Below are positions 15,865-25,184 of a stretch of 64,000 bases of DNA, piece by piece; the first letter of the stretch is position 1, and every line of letters begins with the position of its first letter. The translations under genes were made by a program, and so were the position numbers. The notes beneath the pieces were generated by a model. It ran no database searches. It saw nothing but the letters and a program-made list of their open reading frames with translations, and was not told where the DNA came from. This DNA is from an uncultured Alphaproteobacteria bacterium (GTDB taxonomy: Bacteria > Pseudomonadota > Alphaproteobacteria > Micavibrionales > Micavibrionaceae): positions 38,428 through 102,427 of the forward strand of contig CALHAR010000007.1 of assembly GCA_937931645.1 (NCBI GenBank). Direction: 5' to 3'.

Positions 15865-18363
15865 TTACGTATTATTCTCTATTGTGGCAAAAGGTGAATC
15901 ATTATTAGAAACATCACCTATAACAACCTTTTTGGCTCTCAACGCGGCCTCAAGGGACTTCAACAAGCCTAAATCATCAGCCTGCACTTGATCAGAACTA
16001 CCTGTATGCAACGTCACATGATCTATAATCGCCCCCATACCTATTTGCTGTTCCGAGCGTTGCTTACGCACTTCGGCAATAGCCTGTAAAACAAAATTCA
16101 TTTTCTCAGCCTTATCAAATATTAAATCTGATTCAGGCTGTGGCCACGTACTTTGGTGAAGAGAATTTACATCTTCACCAAACTTCCCTGCTTGCTGATA
16201 AAGCTCTTCGGTTACAAATGGCATAAACGGCGCATATAAGCCGATAATAGTTCTGGTTGCTTCAAAAAGCGTCGATTGTGAAGATTTTTTCTCTTCATCT
16301 GTCCATGTGCTTTCTTCTTGAAAGCGCAGCTTTATCATTTCTAAATAATTATCACAGTACGTCATATAGAAAAATCTATCTAACGTTGCACGAGCCGCGG
16401 CATAATCAAAATTATCAAAACTATCCGTCATTTCTGCAATGGTTTTATTAAGCTCCACAATAATCCACTGATCTTCAAAAGTTCGCGCCTCATACGGCAC
16501 GAGCCCCTCCTCAGGATTCAAGCCGTCCATATAGGTGAAAGCCATTCTAGACGCATTCCATATTTTCATGATGACGGCACGACCACGTTTAATCTCTTTT
16601 TCAGAAAACTTAAGATCTTGACCAAGTTTCCCGCCTGCGGCCCAATATCGAACAGCATCTGCACCATATTTCTTGATTAGGCTATCTGGGTTAAAACGAT
16701 TAAATCCCGTTGCATCCGTTTCTTTATCAAGAGAGCGTTTAGAAATCTTTTTACCTTGTTCATTTAACCCCCAACCAGAGATCATAGCGGACGCCCATGG
16801 GAGTTTATCGCTATGAAAGTTAGATTTAACAAGCGTGTAGAAAAGCCATGTTCTGATAATTTCACGTGCCTGAACACGCAAGCTCATAGGATAAATGACA
16901 CTATTTTCTTTATCATCTAAGCTAGACCAATTTGCATTAATTAAAGGACTAACAGAAGATGTCATCCACGTATCCATGACGTCTGTTTCAGGAACAAACT
17001 GCATGTCTTTATATTTATCACGCGCCCATTGCGGCGCAGGCGTTTCCATTGGATCAACAGGTAAGTCTTTTTCATCCGCAACAATCGTATCGACAACATT
17101 ACCTTCTTCATCAACGACATACCAGACAGGGAACGGCACACCATAATATCTTTGGCGTGAAATATTCCAGTCATATTTAAGTCCATTAATCCAGTTGACT
17201 AATTGTACTTTCATATGTTTGGGGTGCCAATCAAGCTCCTCTGCTCTTTGTAAAAAAGTTTCTTTATGGTCAAGCAGTTTAATAAACCACTGCGGCGCCA
17301 TATGAAACTCAACAGGCTGTTCAGATCTCTCCCCTACTGAAACCGCTTGCGTCACAGTTTTTTGTGCTTTTACAAGATCTAATTCCTTCAAATCTTTAAT
17401 AATTCTAGCACGCGCTTCGACAACAATTAAACCTTCATAGGCGCCCGCCAGTTCTGTCATTTTACCATCAGGACTGATGCATACTCTTGTATCAAGCTTA
17501 TGCTCTTTCCATTTTTCAACATCTTCGCTATCTCCGAAGGTACAAACCATCATCAAGCCAGTTCCGAACTCCTTATCAACATGATCAGAAGTAAGAATAG
17601 GAACCTGATGTCCTGTGATAGGGATAATTGCTTTCTCACCTTCTAAATGCGTATAACGTCCATCATCGGGGTTATAAAACAAACCAACACAACCAGGAAT
17701 AAGCTCAGGACGGGTTGTCGAGATAACTAAAGGGTCGTCAGTCGTTGACTTAAACTCAATATCATACAACTTACCTTTACGCTCAATCGTCTCAAGGTCA
17801 GCCTGAGCAAGCGCCGTTTGAAACTGCGTGTCCCATAGGACAGGCTCGTCCACCCGTGTCATCAAACCTTTCTTATATAAATCTATAAAAGATAATTGCC
17901 CTACACGTTGAGAGCGTTCATCAATTGTTGAGTAACGTAACGTCCAATCAACAGACACCCCAAGCGAACGCCACAAGTCTTCATATGTTTTTGCGCCTGC
18001 TTGCGTTTCATTAATACATAGCTGCCTAAAGTCACTACGTGAAATTTCTGATTTATTTTTAATACCATGAACTTTTTCAACATGACGCTCGGTTGGTAAG
18101 CCATTATCGTCAAACCCCATTGGATAAAAAACTTCATGACCCGTCATACGTTTATATCGAACTATTATTTCTGCCTGTGTGTAGGACATAGCATGCCCAA
18201 TATGCAGATGTGATGCAGAAACATACGGCGGCGGCGTATCAACTGAAAAAACTGGCTTGCCAGAGCTCTTGTCAAAAGTATGAACAGCATGCTCTTCCCA
18301 TAGCTTTAAACAATTCTCTGATAATACATCTAAATCTACAGATGAATCTAATTCGGGAAACAT
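15865..18363 (-). CDS. valS: Valyl-tRNA synthetase, archaeal-type
   Basis: Charges tRNA-Val. Class I motifs: HIGH at residues 54-57 (SHLHIGHAMSYTQ), and KMSKS as KKISKRS near residue 540. GFDDNGLPTERHVEK, STTRPELIPGCVGL (editing domain) and FVPETDVMDTWMTSSVSP resemble archaeal and Rickettsia-type ValRS rather than the usual bacterial form. Its 832 residues are shorter than the 950 typical of bacterial ValRS and lack the C-terminal tRNA-binding coiled coil. It is alone between tRNA-Gln and the DUF188 gene. No T-box or leader is visible in the 188 bases upstream. Confidence 0.93.
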   Translation of the reverse strand: MFPELDSSVDLDVLSENCLKLWEEHAVHTFDKSSGKPVFSVDTPPPYVSASHLHIGHAMSYTQAEIIVRYKRMTGHEVFYPMGFDDNGLPTERHVEKVHGIKNKSEISRSDFRQLCINETQAGAKTYEDLWRSLGVSVDWTLRYSTIDERSQRVGQLSFIDLYKKGLMTRVDEPVLWDTQFQTALAQADLETIERKGKLYDIEFKSTTDDPLVISTTRPELIPGCVGLFYNPDDGRYTHLEGEKAIIPITGHQVPILTSDHVDKEFGTGLMMVCTFGDSEDVEKWKEHKLDTRVCISPDGKMTELAGAYEGLIVVEARARIIKDLKELDLVKAQKTVTQAVSVGERSEQPVEFHMAPQWFIKLLDHKETFLQRAEELDWHPKHMKVQLVNWINGLKYDWNISRQRYYGVPFPVWYVVDEEGNVVDTIVADEKDLPVDPMETPAPQWARDKYKDMQFVPETDVMDTWMTSSVSPLINANWSSLDDKENSVIYPMSLRVQAREIIRTWLFYTLVKSNFHSDKLPWASAMISGWGLNEQGKKISKRSLDKETDATGFNRFNPDSLIKKYGADAVRYWAAGGKLGQDLKFSEKEIKRGRAVIMKIWNASRMAFTYMDGLNPEEGLVPYEARTFEDQWIIVELNKTIAEMTDSFDNFDYAAARATLDRFFYMTYCDNYLEMIKLRFQEESTWTDEEKKSSQSTLFEATRTIIGLYAPFMPFVTEELYQQAGKFGEDVNSLHQSTWPQPESDLIFDKAEKMNFVLQAIAEVRKQRSEQQIGMGAIIDHVTLHTGSSDQVQADDLGLLKSLEAALRAKKVVIGDVSNNDSPFATIENNT

Positions 18364-18551
18364 GGCATCACTCTCTTTAATTATATAAGGGTCTGAGATT
18401 CATACTGAAATCTGGCTCATTAGTAAATACTTAGAAGCATAATTAACACCTTAACTACAACATGGAAACAGAAAGCCCTATAACCTTATGGAATTAACAT
18501 TAAGTTCCTCCCCCTGCTTTCGATTAAGCCATTGATACAACTATGTATATT

Positions 18552-18998
18552 TTATAATCGTTGTGCGATTAACTTATCTAGCTCGTTCGCAAATTTTTCA
18601 CCATCGCGTACGTTAAAGCTTTTTGGTCCACCCGTCTGAACACCATCATTGCGCAAGCCATCCATAAAATCGCGCATATCAGATACCTGCCCAATATTAT
18701 CTTTATTATAGATTATTCCCCGTGGGTCTAATCCTAATGCTCCCTTTGCTACAATACGAACAGCAAGTGGGATATCAGCCGTAACAACCAAATCTCCTGC
18801 TCTACAATCTTCTGCTATTTTATTATCTGCTATGTCAGGACCTTGTTCGACTTGAATGAAACGGATGAATGGTGACTCAGGAAGGCGCAACCACTGATTG
18901 GCAACAAATATGGTTTCGGCTTTTTTTCGCTCTGCTACGCGAAATAGCATTTCTTTTATACCCCTGGGGCAGGCATCTGCATCAACCCAAATCTTCAT
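18552..18998 (-). CDS. DUF188 / YaiI-YqxD family protein
   Basis: 148 residues, the UPF0178 family. It starts with the hallmark WVDADACPRGIKEMLF, followed by DIADNKIAEDCRAGDLVVTADIPLA and GPKSFNVRDGEKFANELDKLI. The fold is PIN-like with conserved Asp residues, so a nuclease role is often proposed, but function is unproven. The start overlaps the stop of the upstream RRM gene (TAATG), so translation is coupled. Confidence 0.9.
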   Translation of the reverse strand: MKIWVDADACPRGIKEMLFRVAERKKAETIFVANQWLRLPESPFIRFIQVEQGPDIADNKIAEDCRAGDLVVTADIPLAVRIVAKGALGLDPRGIIYNKDNIGQVSDMRDFMDGLRNDGVQTGGPKSFNVRDGEKFANELDKLIAQRL

Positions 18999-19234
18999 TA
19001 ATTTGCCTGTTTAACACGTATCTTATTTTGACCGACAGCGCTGCCATGTAATGCCTTGATAACCGCTAAACCTTCATGTTCTAAAGCCATTTCAACAAAT
19101 CCAAAACCTTTCGATTTATCCGTTTTCTCATCCATAACCAAACTACAACCTTTAATATTCCCATGAGCCTTAAACAGCTTGGCAAGATCATTCTCACTAA
19201 AATCACGTGGTAGGTTAAGGACTATTAGTTTCAT
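18998..19234 (-). CDS. Single-RRM RNA-binding protein
   Basis: 78 residues, almost exactly one RNA-recognition motif. RNP2 is KLIVLNLP (residues 2-9) and RNP1 is KGFGFVEM (near 42), with the usual beta-alpha-beta spacing. Such small bacterial RRM proteins bind single-stranded RNA, often in cold or stress responses, but the target here is unknown. It is coupled to the DUF188 gene by a one-base overlap and diverges from the cupin gene 71 bases away. Confidence 0.9.
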   Translation of the reverse strand: MKLIVLNLPRDFSENDLAKLFKAHGNIKGCSLVMDEKTDKSKGFGFVEMALEHEGLAVIKALHGSAVGQNKIRVKQAN

Positions 19235-19305
19235 CTGAATGTCTCGTTTTATAGTTTAAAATATGCTTATATGAGTATTCATAACCTATAGAACAAGAAA
19301 ATCAT

Positions 19306-20163
19306 ATGATATTAGATAGATTCCCCACGGCAGATGAATTCTACAAAACTTACTGGGGGCAAAAACCCTTTGTTGTACGCGGTGGTATTAATTCTGCTTT
19401 GTTTGATACGCTTATTGATGGCGATACGCTTGCGGGGCTCTCCCTGGAAGAAGACATTAAATCTCGCCTTGTTATGACGGCACCCGCAGGTGGTAAATGG
19501 ACATGCGAACACGGGCCTTTTGAAGAGGAACGTTTTTCAACATTAGGCAGCAAAAACTGGAGCCTTCTGGTTCAAAATGTTGAAAAACACCATACCGATA
19601 CAGCAGAGCTTTTAAATAGTTTTGAATTTTCACCACGCTGGTTACTGGACGACATCATGGTTAGTTATTCAACAACAGGCGGCACCGTAGGACCACATAC
19701 AGATAGTTACCATGTCTTCTTGGTACAGGGTATTGGACGTAGATGTTGGACGATTGGAAACTCTCCCCTTGAAAAAAAAGACTGGATTGAAGATATTGAA
19801 TTGAAAGTTTTAAAAGAGCCTGTCGATGGTGAAGACATTGAAGTCACAACAGGCGACGTGATTTACATCCCTCCCCATTTCTCCCATGAAGGAAAAACAC
19901 TTGAAAATGCAATGACCTTTTCTGTTGGGTTTTTAGGGCCTAAAATGTCTGAACTATTTATAGAGTATGGCTATTACTTAGATCAGACAGAGCGGCATAA
20001 CAAACAATATTTGGGAGAAGGATTAACGGCGCAAAGTGCCAGCCTCGAAATCTCTACACCAGCACAAGATACCATCAAAAACGATCTGTTAAACACTCTT
20101 CATGCAGATAGTTTTTCTAAATGGTTAGTAGAGTATTTTTCTAATAATGATAAAAACGATTAA
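19306..20163 (+). CDS. JmjC/cupin-4 ribosomal oxygenase, RoxA (YcfD)-like
   Basis: 285 residues. The Fe(II)/2-oxoglutarate oxygenase HxD motif is GPHTDSYHVFLVQG (His about 130), and the distal His is in PPHFSHEG (191/194). ALLNSF-type and WLLDDIMVSYS segments match bacterial ribosomal oxygenases. E. coli RoxA hydroxylates an arginine of ribosomal protein L16, and rplP is in this window at 58657. The same substrate here is inference. Family length is about 370 for RoxA, so the C-terminal winged-helix part is shorter. Confidence 0.82.
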   Translation: MILDRFPTADEFYKTYWGQKPFVVRGGINSALFDTLIDGDTLAGLSLEEDIKSRLVMTAPAGGKWTCEHGPFEEERFSTLGSKNWSLLVQNVEKHHTDTAELLNSFEFSPRWLLDDIMVSYSTTGGTVGPHTDSYHVFLVQGIGRRCWTIGNSPLEKKDWIEDIELKVLKEPVDGEDIEVTTGDVIYIPPHFSHEGKTLENAMTFSVGFLGPKMSELFIEYGYYLDQTERHNKQYLGEGLTAQSASLEISTPAQDTIKNDLLNTLHADSFSKWLVEYFSNNDKND

Positions 20164-20171
20164 TTTATTAA

Positions 20172-21521
20172 TTACTTATTTAAACGAGATTGAACTGCCT
20201 TATCTAAATTAAGACTATTAAATATATCATCTGTGACACGTGGCTCTATAGCTTGCATATCCGATAACGGTAACCTATCCAATGCACATTTTTGCTCTTC
20301 TGCTTGCTTCACAATCGTTCCCGTCACATGGTGTGCTTCTCGAAATGGCATATCTAACTCTCTCACAAGCCAATCAGCAATTTCCGTTGCCGTGGCATAA
20401 CCGCTTTCGGCGGCACTACGCATGTTTTTTATATTAAAAGAGGCAGTTTCAATCATACCACTCATCGCATCAAGGCAAAGACATAGCGTATCAAAACTTT
20501 CAAACACGCATGATTTATCTTCTTGCATGTCCTTATTATAAGCGAGTGGTAACGCTTTCATAACCGTCATAAGTTGCATTAAATTACCATTTAAGCGTCC
20601 CGTCTTGGCACGTACCAATTCGGCCGCATCAGGGTTCTTCTTTTGTGGCATAATGGATGATCCAGTTGACCATTCATCATTTAAATTAACAAAACCAAAT
20701 TGCGGTGTGGCCCATAGAATAATTTCTTCTGCTAAGCGTGATAAATGCAACCCAGATTGCGCGCAAACGAACAAGAATTCTGTTGCAAAGTCCCGTGCGG
20801 AAACCGCGTCCATTGTATTCTCCATAGGTTTATCAAACTCTAGATTGCTAGCCGTAAACTCTCTATCTATATTAAAGCCAGTCCCTGACAAAGCGCACGC
20901 ACCCAACGGCGATTCATTCAAGCGTTTCTGACAATCTAGAATCCGTGACTTATCTCGCACCATCATTTGCACATACGCACCTAAATGCATTGCCAACGTA
21001 ATAGGCTGTGCAACTTGCAAATGTGTGAAACCTGGCATAATTGATGCTTCATGCGTACTTGAAACAGATTTTAATACGTCTTGAAGCCTATCAATTTTCT
21101 GAACCAAATCATCACATGCTTGTCGTACCCAAAGCCTAAAATCTGTAGCAACTTGGTCGTTTCTTGACCGTGCCGTATGAAGTTTACCCGCAACATCACC
21201 GATCAAATCTTTTAAACGACTTTCAATATTCATATGAATATCTTCCAATTCCGCTTTAAACTCAAACTCACCATTTTCAATTTCGGCAGCAACTTTCTCC
21301 AAGCCCTTTAAAATAGACTCACCATCGCCCTCAGAGATGATGTTTTGCTTTACCAACATCTCACAATGCGCTTTTGATCCTGCAACATCTTGCTGCCATA
21401 AACGACAATCAACATCTATAGAGGCATTAATTTGTGTCATAATATCTGAAGGGTTGGCATTAAAACGCCCACCCCACATTTGATTAGACTCTTTAACGCC
21501 GTTAGGTTGTTTTTTCGTCAT
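20172..21521 (-). CDS. argH: Argininosuccinate lyase
   Basis: Last step of arginine synthesis: argininosuccinate to arginine and fumarate. Fumarase/aspartase superfamily signature SSIMPQKKNPD, active-site loop with the catalytic Ser, and N-terminal MWGGRFNANPSDIM. 449 residues, normal length. It follows argG by four bases, so the two final arginine genes form one unit transcribed leftward. It converges with the cupin gene. Confidence 0.97.
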   Translation of the reverse strand: MTKKQPNGVKESNQMWGGRFNANPSDIMTQINASIDVDCRLWQQDVAGSKAHCEMLVKQNIISEGDGESILKGLEKVAAEIENGEFEFKAELEDIHMNIESRLKDLIGDVAGKLHTARSRNDQVATDFRLWVRQACDDLVQKIDRLQDVLKSVSSTHEASIMPGFTHLQVAQPITLAMHLGAYVQMMVRDKSRILDCQKRLNESPLGACALSGTGFNIDREFTASNLEFDKPMENTMDAVSARDFATEFLFVCAQSGLHLSRLAEEIILWATPQFGFVNLNDEWSTGSSIMPQKKNPDAAELVRAKTGRLNGNLMQLMTVMKALPLAYNKDMQEDKSCVFESFDTLCLCLDAMSGMIETASFNIKNMRSAAESGYATATEIADWLVRELDMPFREAHHVTGTIVKQAEEQKCALDRLPLSDMQAIEPRVTDDIFNSLNLDKAVQSRLNK

Positions 21522-21525
21522 GATT

Positions 21526-22755
21526 TTAATCCTCTAAAGAACCTTCAAATGCGCTATGGGCTTTTAACCGCACTGCATTCACTTTAATAAAACCATCTGC
21601 ATCAATATGATTGTAGCCACCATCCACATCAAATGACGACAAGTCTTCATTATAAAGTGATTTAGGCGACGTCCGTGCAATCGGATATGTCAGACCTTTA
21701 TAAAGCTTAACCTGAACCGTTCCTGTCACATTCCTTTGGCAGTCCTCCATAAAGTTTTGCAAAATTTTCATCTCAGGAGAGAACCAAAAACCATTATAAA
21801 TCACTTCTGTCATTTTAAGGCTCATAGCATCACGAAGCTTTTTAACTTCTCTATCCATGGTAATACCTTCTAAATCTAAATGCGCTAAATTTAAAATTGT
21901 ACCGCCAGGCGTTTCATAAATACCCCGTGACTTAATACCAACAAAACGATTTTCAACCATATCTAGACGGCCAATCCCATGCTTCGCACCCATTTCATTC
22001 AAATAAATAAACAGCTCTAGCGGATCAGTTTTAACCGTTCCATCAGCTATGTTTTCAACCTTAATGGGAATACCGTCCTTAAAATCAATGGCAAGAACAT
22101 CAGCAACATCTGGTGCATCTTCTGGCGCTGTTGTGTGCGAATAAACATATTCTTCGCACACAAAGTTAGGATCTTCCAACTCTCCTCCCTCATGTGAAAT
22201 ATGAAGTAAGTTTTCATCTTCAGAATAAGACACACCTTTATTTTTCTTAATTGGAATATTATGTTTCTCTGCATAATCAAGCATCTCTTTACGCCCAATA
22301 AATTGTTCCAGAAATTCTGGCATCTTCCATGGTGCCAAAACTGTAATGTCAGGCTTCAACGCATAATAGCCAAGCTCAAACCTGACCTGATCATTCCCCT
22401 TGCCTGTGGCCCCATGCGATACATAATCTGCACCTTCGGCAACCGCAATTTCAATTTGTCTTTTCGCAATAATAGGGCGCGCAATCGCTGTACCTAACAA
22501 GTACCGTCCCTCATAAATTGCATTAGCCGCATATGCAGGGAAAATATAATCCGTTACAAACTCCTTCTTCAGGTCTTCTATAAAAACCTTACTTGCGCCT
22601 AGTTTTAAGGCTTTTTCTTTCGCGGCTTCAAAATCTTCTTTTTGACCTATATCTGCCATATAAGCGATAACGTCATACCCTTCTTCGATAAACCATTTTA
22701 AAATAATGGAGGTATCTAAACCACCGGAATAAGCTAGTACTACTTTTTTAGTCAT
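21526..22755 (-). CDS. argG: Argininosuccinate synthase
   Basis: Joins citrulline and aspartate using ATP. The N-terminal PP-loop is [16 protein letters not shown], then [23 protein letters not shown] and the C-terminal [18 protein letters not shown]. 409 residues, the usual type I length. First gene of the argG-argH pair. Its promoter must lie in the long AT-rich gap upstream; I see no clear ARG box. Confidence 0.97.
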   Translation of the reverse strand: MTKKVVLAYSGGLDTSIILKWFIEEGYDVIAYMADIGQKEDFEAAKEKALKLGASKVFIEDLKKEFVTDYIFPAYAANAIYEGRYLLGTAIARPIIAKRQIEIAVAEGADYVSHGATGKGNDQVRFELGYYALKPDITVLAPWKMPEFLEQFIGRKEMLDYAEKHNIPIKKNKGVSYSEDENLLHISHEGGELEDPNFVCEEYVYSHTTAPEDAPDVADVLAIDFKDGIPIKVENIADGTVKTDPLELFIYLNEMGAKHGIGRLDMVENRFVGIKSRGIYETPGGTILNLAHLDLEGITMDREVKKLRDAMSLKMTEVIYNGFWFSPEMKILQNFMEDCQRNVTGTVQVKLYKGLTYPIARTSPKSLYNEDLSSFDVDGGYNHIDADGFIKVNAVRLKAHSAFEGSLED

Positions 22756-23084
22756 TCTTTTTAATCTTTCTCTTTATTAGTCTTTGTTGATTTTTTGTTA
22801 TTAATAATAAGGGTAAGCGCTGCGCAGTATTTAAACTGAGAGCTTGGAAATATATTTAAATTATTAGGAATGTAAAATAGAAATATTAAGTCAACAGCAA
22901 GCGCAACGCGGTCATACGTCGGCGTCGAATTGATAAAGTCAGTCTATTGCTGTTTTGTTTCATAACAGCACTATGACAGAAAAACTGAAAACAAATCAAC
23001 GGTTTTTAGAAATTATTAAAAGTAATAGCCATATAAGAGTTTTACTCTCTGACGGGGCAATACGCATTAAAGATTTGAAAGAAA
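22756..23084. other. Gap between argG and tRNA-Thr
   Basis: 329 bases, AT-rich, presumably holding the argG promoter on the minus strand. The only coding candidate is a 48-codon plus-strand ORF (22973-23119, starting MTEKLKTNQRFLEIIKSN) that runs into the antisense of tRNA-Thr. It has no visible ribosome site, so I do not call it a gene. No terminator or riboswitch seen. Confidence 0.5.
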
Positions 23085-23160
23085 TGGTGCCGCAAAGAGG
23101 ATTCGAACCCCTGGCCTGATGATTACAAATCAACTGCTCTACCAACTGAGCTATTGCGGC
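23085..23160 (-). tRNA. tRNA-Thr (UGU)
   Basis: On the minus strand the acceptor arm is GCCGCAA/TTGCGGC with encoded ACCA. The D arm is GCTC/GAGC, the anticodon loop TTTGTAA gives anticodon TGT, and the T arm has GGTTCGAATCC. 76 nt. The anticodon stem GTTGA/TCATC carries a U-U mismatch at its second pair (28-42), while all other stems pair. Confidence 0.94.
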
Positions 23161-23364
23161 ATATAGTTTCCGTTGAACTTATTAGCTTTATTGCCCCTCT
23201 GATGCAAGATAAAATTATTAATATTGTAAGATTATAACCCAAAAAAGACATAGATAGTAAAAACAGCCGCTTAATGCTAAAAATTGGCGTTTTTTGGTTT
23301 TTTCTGCTAAATTAAAAGACTAGGGTGTTTTTTCCCTAAGGTATTGAAAAAAGGTTATTTTTAC

Positions 23365-24579
23365 ATGGCTGACGGTAAGCAAGAAGGCGGTACTGAGCAA
23401 TTATTAAGCTGGGCAATCATTTTCATTATGGTTTTGTTGAGTTTATACTTTGTTTATCGCAATTATACACCAGAAGTTTTAGGTTTCATAAGGTGGGTGA
23501 GATACGCTGAGCTATGGTTAATCACCTTATTTACAACAGATTCTTACAATGTTGTCCTCTCTAGCGGAGAAGCTATAAACGTAAAAGAATTACGCGATTA
23601 TGTCTCGACAATACCAAGGGATGCCTTAGATACCTCTCAAATAAGTGATATCTCACGGGTGGCTCTATATCCAATAAAATGGGTTATGATCGCAATAATA
23701 GCGATTCTAGGTTACTGGATCTATACACGGGGTCCTGGTACGCAATATACAGAAGTTTTCAACCTAGATGGGTTGATCAAGTTTCAGTCTAAAACTTTCC
23801 CCATTATAGCTCCCTTTGTAGATTTTAACCCCTCTAATCAGCCACCTAGGCCCCCTGGATCAGATGTGCCAGCAGAATTACCACTTTTTGCAGAGGCATT
23901 AGGGCCTGAAGAGTGGCTTGCTTATTATCAAATTCCTTTCACTGACAATAAAATGAATAAAAATGCGGTTTTTAAAGCCTTTTCACGACAACTAGGCCCA
24001 CGATGGAAAGGAGCTAAAAAACTAGCCCCTTACAAACAAGTTATACTGGCCGCTTGCTGTTTAAAAGCCTCCCGTAAAAGAGAAGAATCTGACGAAATGC
24101 TTGGACGTTTAGCGCGCTGTTGGTCGCATAACAAAGGGCTACAGTTAGGAAAAGAAAAAGGACTCGTAAAAGACGCAAGAAAAGTTTTAAGGAATAAGGA
24201 ATTATCTTCAAGCGTCTTGAAAAAATGTAATCAGCATGCGTGGCAAACAACCGCTTTATTACGCGCTATCCTATCCGCAAGGGAAGAAGGCGGTGTTATG
24301 GCGCCTTCACAATTTGTCTGGCTACGCGCTCATGATCGTGAGCTTTGGTATCCTCTCAATAATCTAGGCCGTCAATCAAATCATATCGAAGCCATCGGTG
24401 CGATAGCGCACTTTAAAGCAGAAAAAAGAGCGCAGCGTCCTATTCCGAAACCAAAGGTTCATGACGCTGTAACCTCAATCGATAGTTATATGAATGACGG
24501 GCAAGCAAGGCCTGTTCCAAAGTTAGATTACAGTAAATCATCTAAAAAACGTGGTATTAAGAAACTTAAAAAAGCATAA
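23365..24579 (+). CDS. dotM: Type IVB secretion coupling-complex protein DotM/IcmP
   Basis: 404 residues. Two N-terminal membrane helices (WAIIFIMVLLSLYFVY near 15-30; WVMIAIIAILGYWIY near 115) and a long cytoplasmic domain. FVWLRAHDRELWYPLNNLGRQSNHIEAIGAIAHF matches the DotM/IcmP C-terminal signature. In Legionella DotM binds Glu-rich effector signals and joins the ATPase DotL. dotL is two genes downstream here. I chose ATG 23365 because AAGG precedes it; a TTG at 23344 gives a longer version. The C-terminal tail is basic. Confidence 0.87.
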   Translation: MADGKQEGGTEQLLSWAIIFIMVLLSLYFVYRNYTPEVLGFIRWVRYAELWLITLFTTDSYNVVLSSGEAINVKELRDYVSTIPRDALDTSQISDISRVALYPIKWVMIAIIAILGYWIYTRGPGTQYTEVFNLDGLIKFQSKTFPIIAPFVDFNPSNQPPRPPGSDVPAELPLFAEALGPEEWLAYYQIPFTDNKMNKNAVFKAFSRQLGPRWKGAKKLAPYKQVILAACCLKASRKREESDEMLGRLARCWSHNKGLQLGKEKGLVKDARKVLRNKELSSSVLKKCNQHAWQTTALLRAILSAREEGGVMAPSQFVWLRAHDRELWYPLNNLGRQSNHIEAIGAIAHFKAEKRAQRPIPKPKVHDAVTSIDSYMNDGQARPVPKLDYSKSSKKRGIKKLKKA

Positions 24580-24614
24580 CCCTAAACCAGAACAGACAAG
24601 GATTTTACTATAAA

Positions 24615-25163
24615 ATGGCGTTATTTAATAAAAAACAACTCACCTCTTCTGCAGAAGTCGTTGATAAGCATTTAATTTTATCTTTGCCCAACGCAATCGA
24701 ACCTATTGTCTGGCGAATGGCACTGGACAAGATAGGCACAGCTTCCTTTGAAATCAAGTCAGTCAAAAAAGGGACTGTTTTCAATCTTGTTATGAAAGCT
24801 AAAAAAGGAGCAGCAGAAACAATTGCTCCTTTCAATCAAAAAGAGGAAGCTCTCGACGCTCTTATGAAGGCATCAAATGCCCTTCAAAAACCTGAGATTA
24901 GCAATAACAATACTGCGACAGCGACTGTTAAAAAAATCTCTAATAAAACTGCAGCTAACCCTCCTCATACAAATAATAATAAATGGTTATACTTACTACT
25001 GGGCGCTTTATTTGTTGTTGGATTATACTTTTACATGATCAACCAAATACCAACGACAATAAGCAACTTAGGTAACAATGCACCGAACTTATCATCTGGT
25101 AACAACGCCCAACCACAAACAGGCGTTCCGCTATCTGCTGATGATTTTTTAAATGGACTATAG
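24615..25163 (+). CDS. Hypothetical single-pass membrane protein between dotM and dotL
   Basis: 182 residues, not recognised. A cytoplasmic N-terminal domain of about 95 residues with mixed alpha/beta character is followed by a Thr/Asn-rich linker, one membrane helix (KWLYLLLGALFVVGLYFYMI, about 122-141) and a short polar tail ending LSADDFLNGL. It lies 35 bases after dotM and 21 before dotL, so it is in the same transcript. It could be a lineage-specific partner of the coupling complex, in the place held by DotN/DotY/DotZ or chaperones in Legionella (inference). Confidence 0.65.
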   Translation: MALFNKKQLTSSAEVVDKHLILSLPNAIEPIVWRMALDKIGTASFEIKSVKKGTVFNLVMKAKKGAAETIAPFNQKEEALDALMKASNALQKPEISNNNTATATVKKISNKTAANPPHTNNNKWLYLLLGALFVVGLYFYMINQIPTTISNLGNNAPNLSSGNNAQPQTGVPLSADDFLNGL

Positions 25164-25184
25164 GCACTGAAAGAAGCTTAAAAA

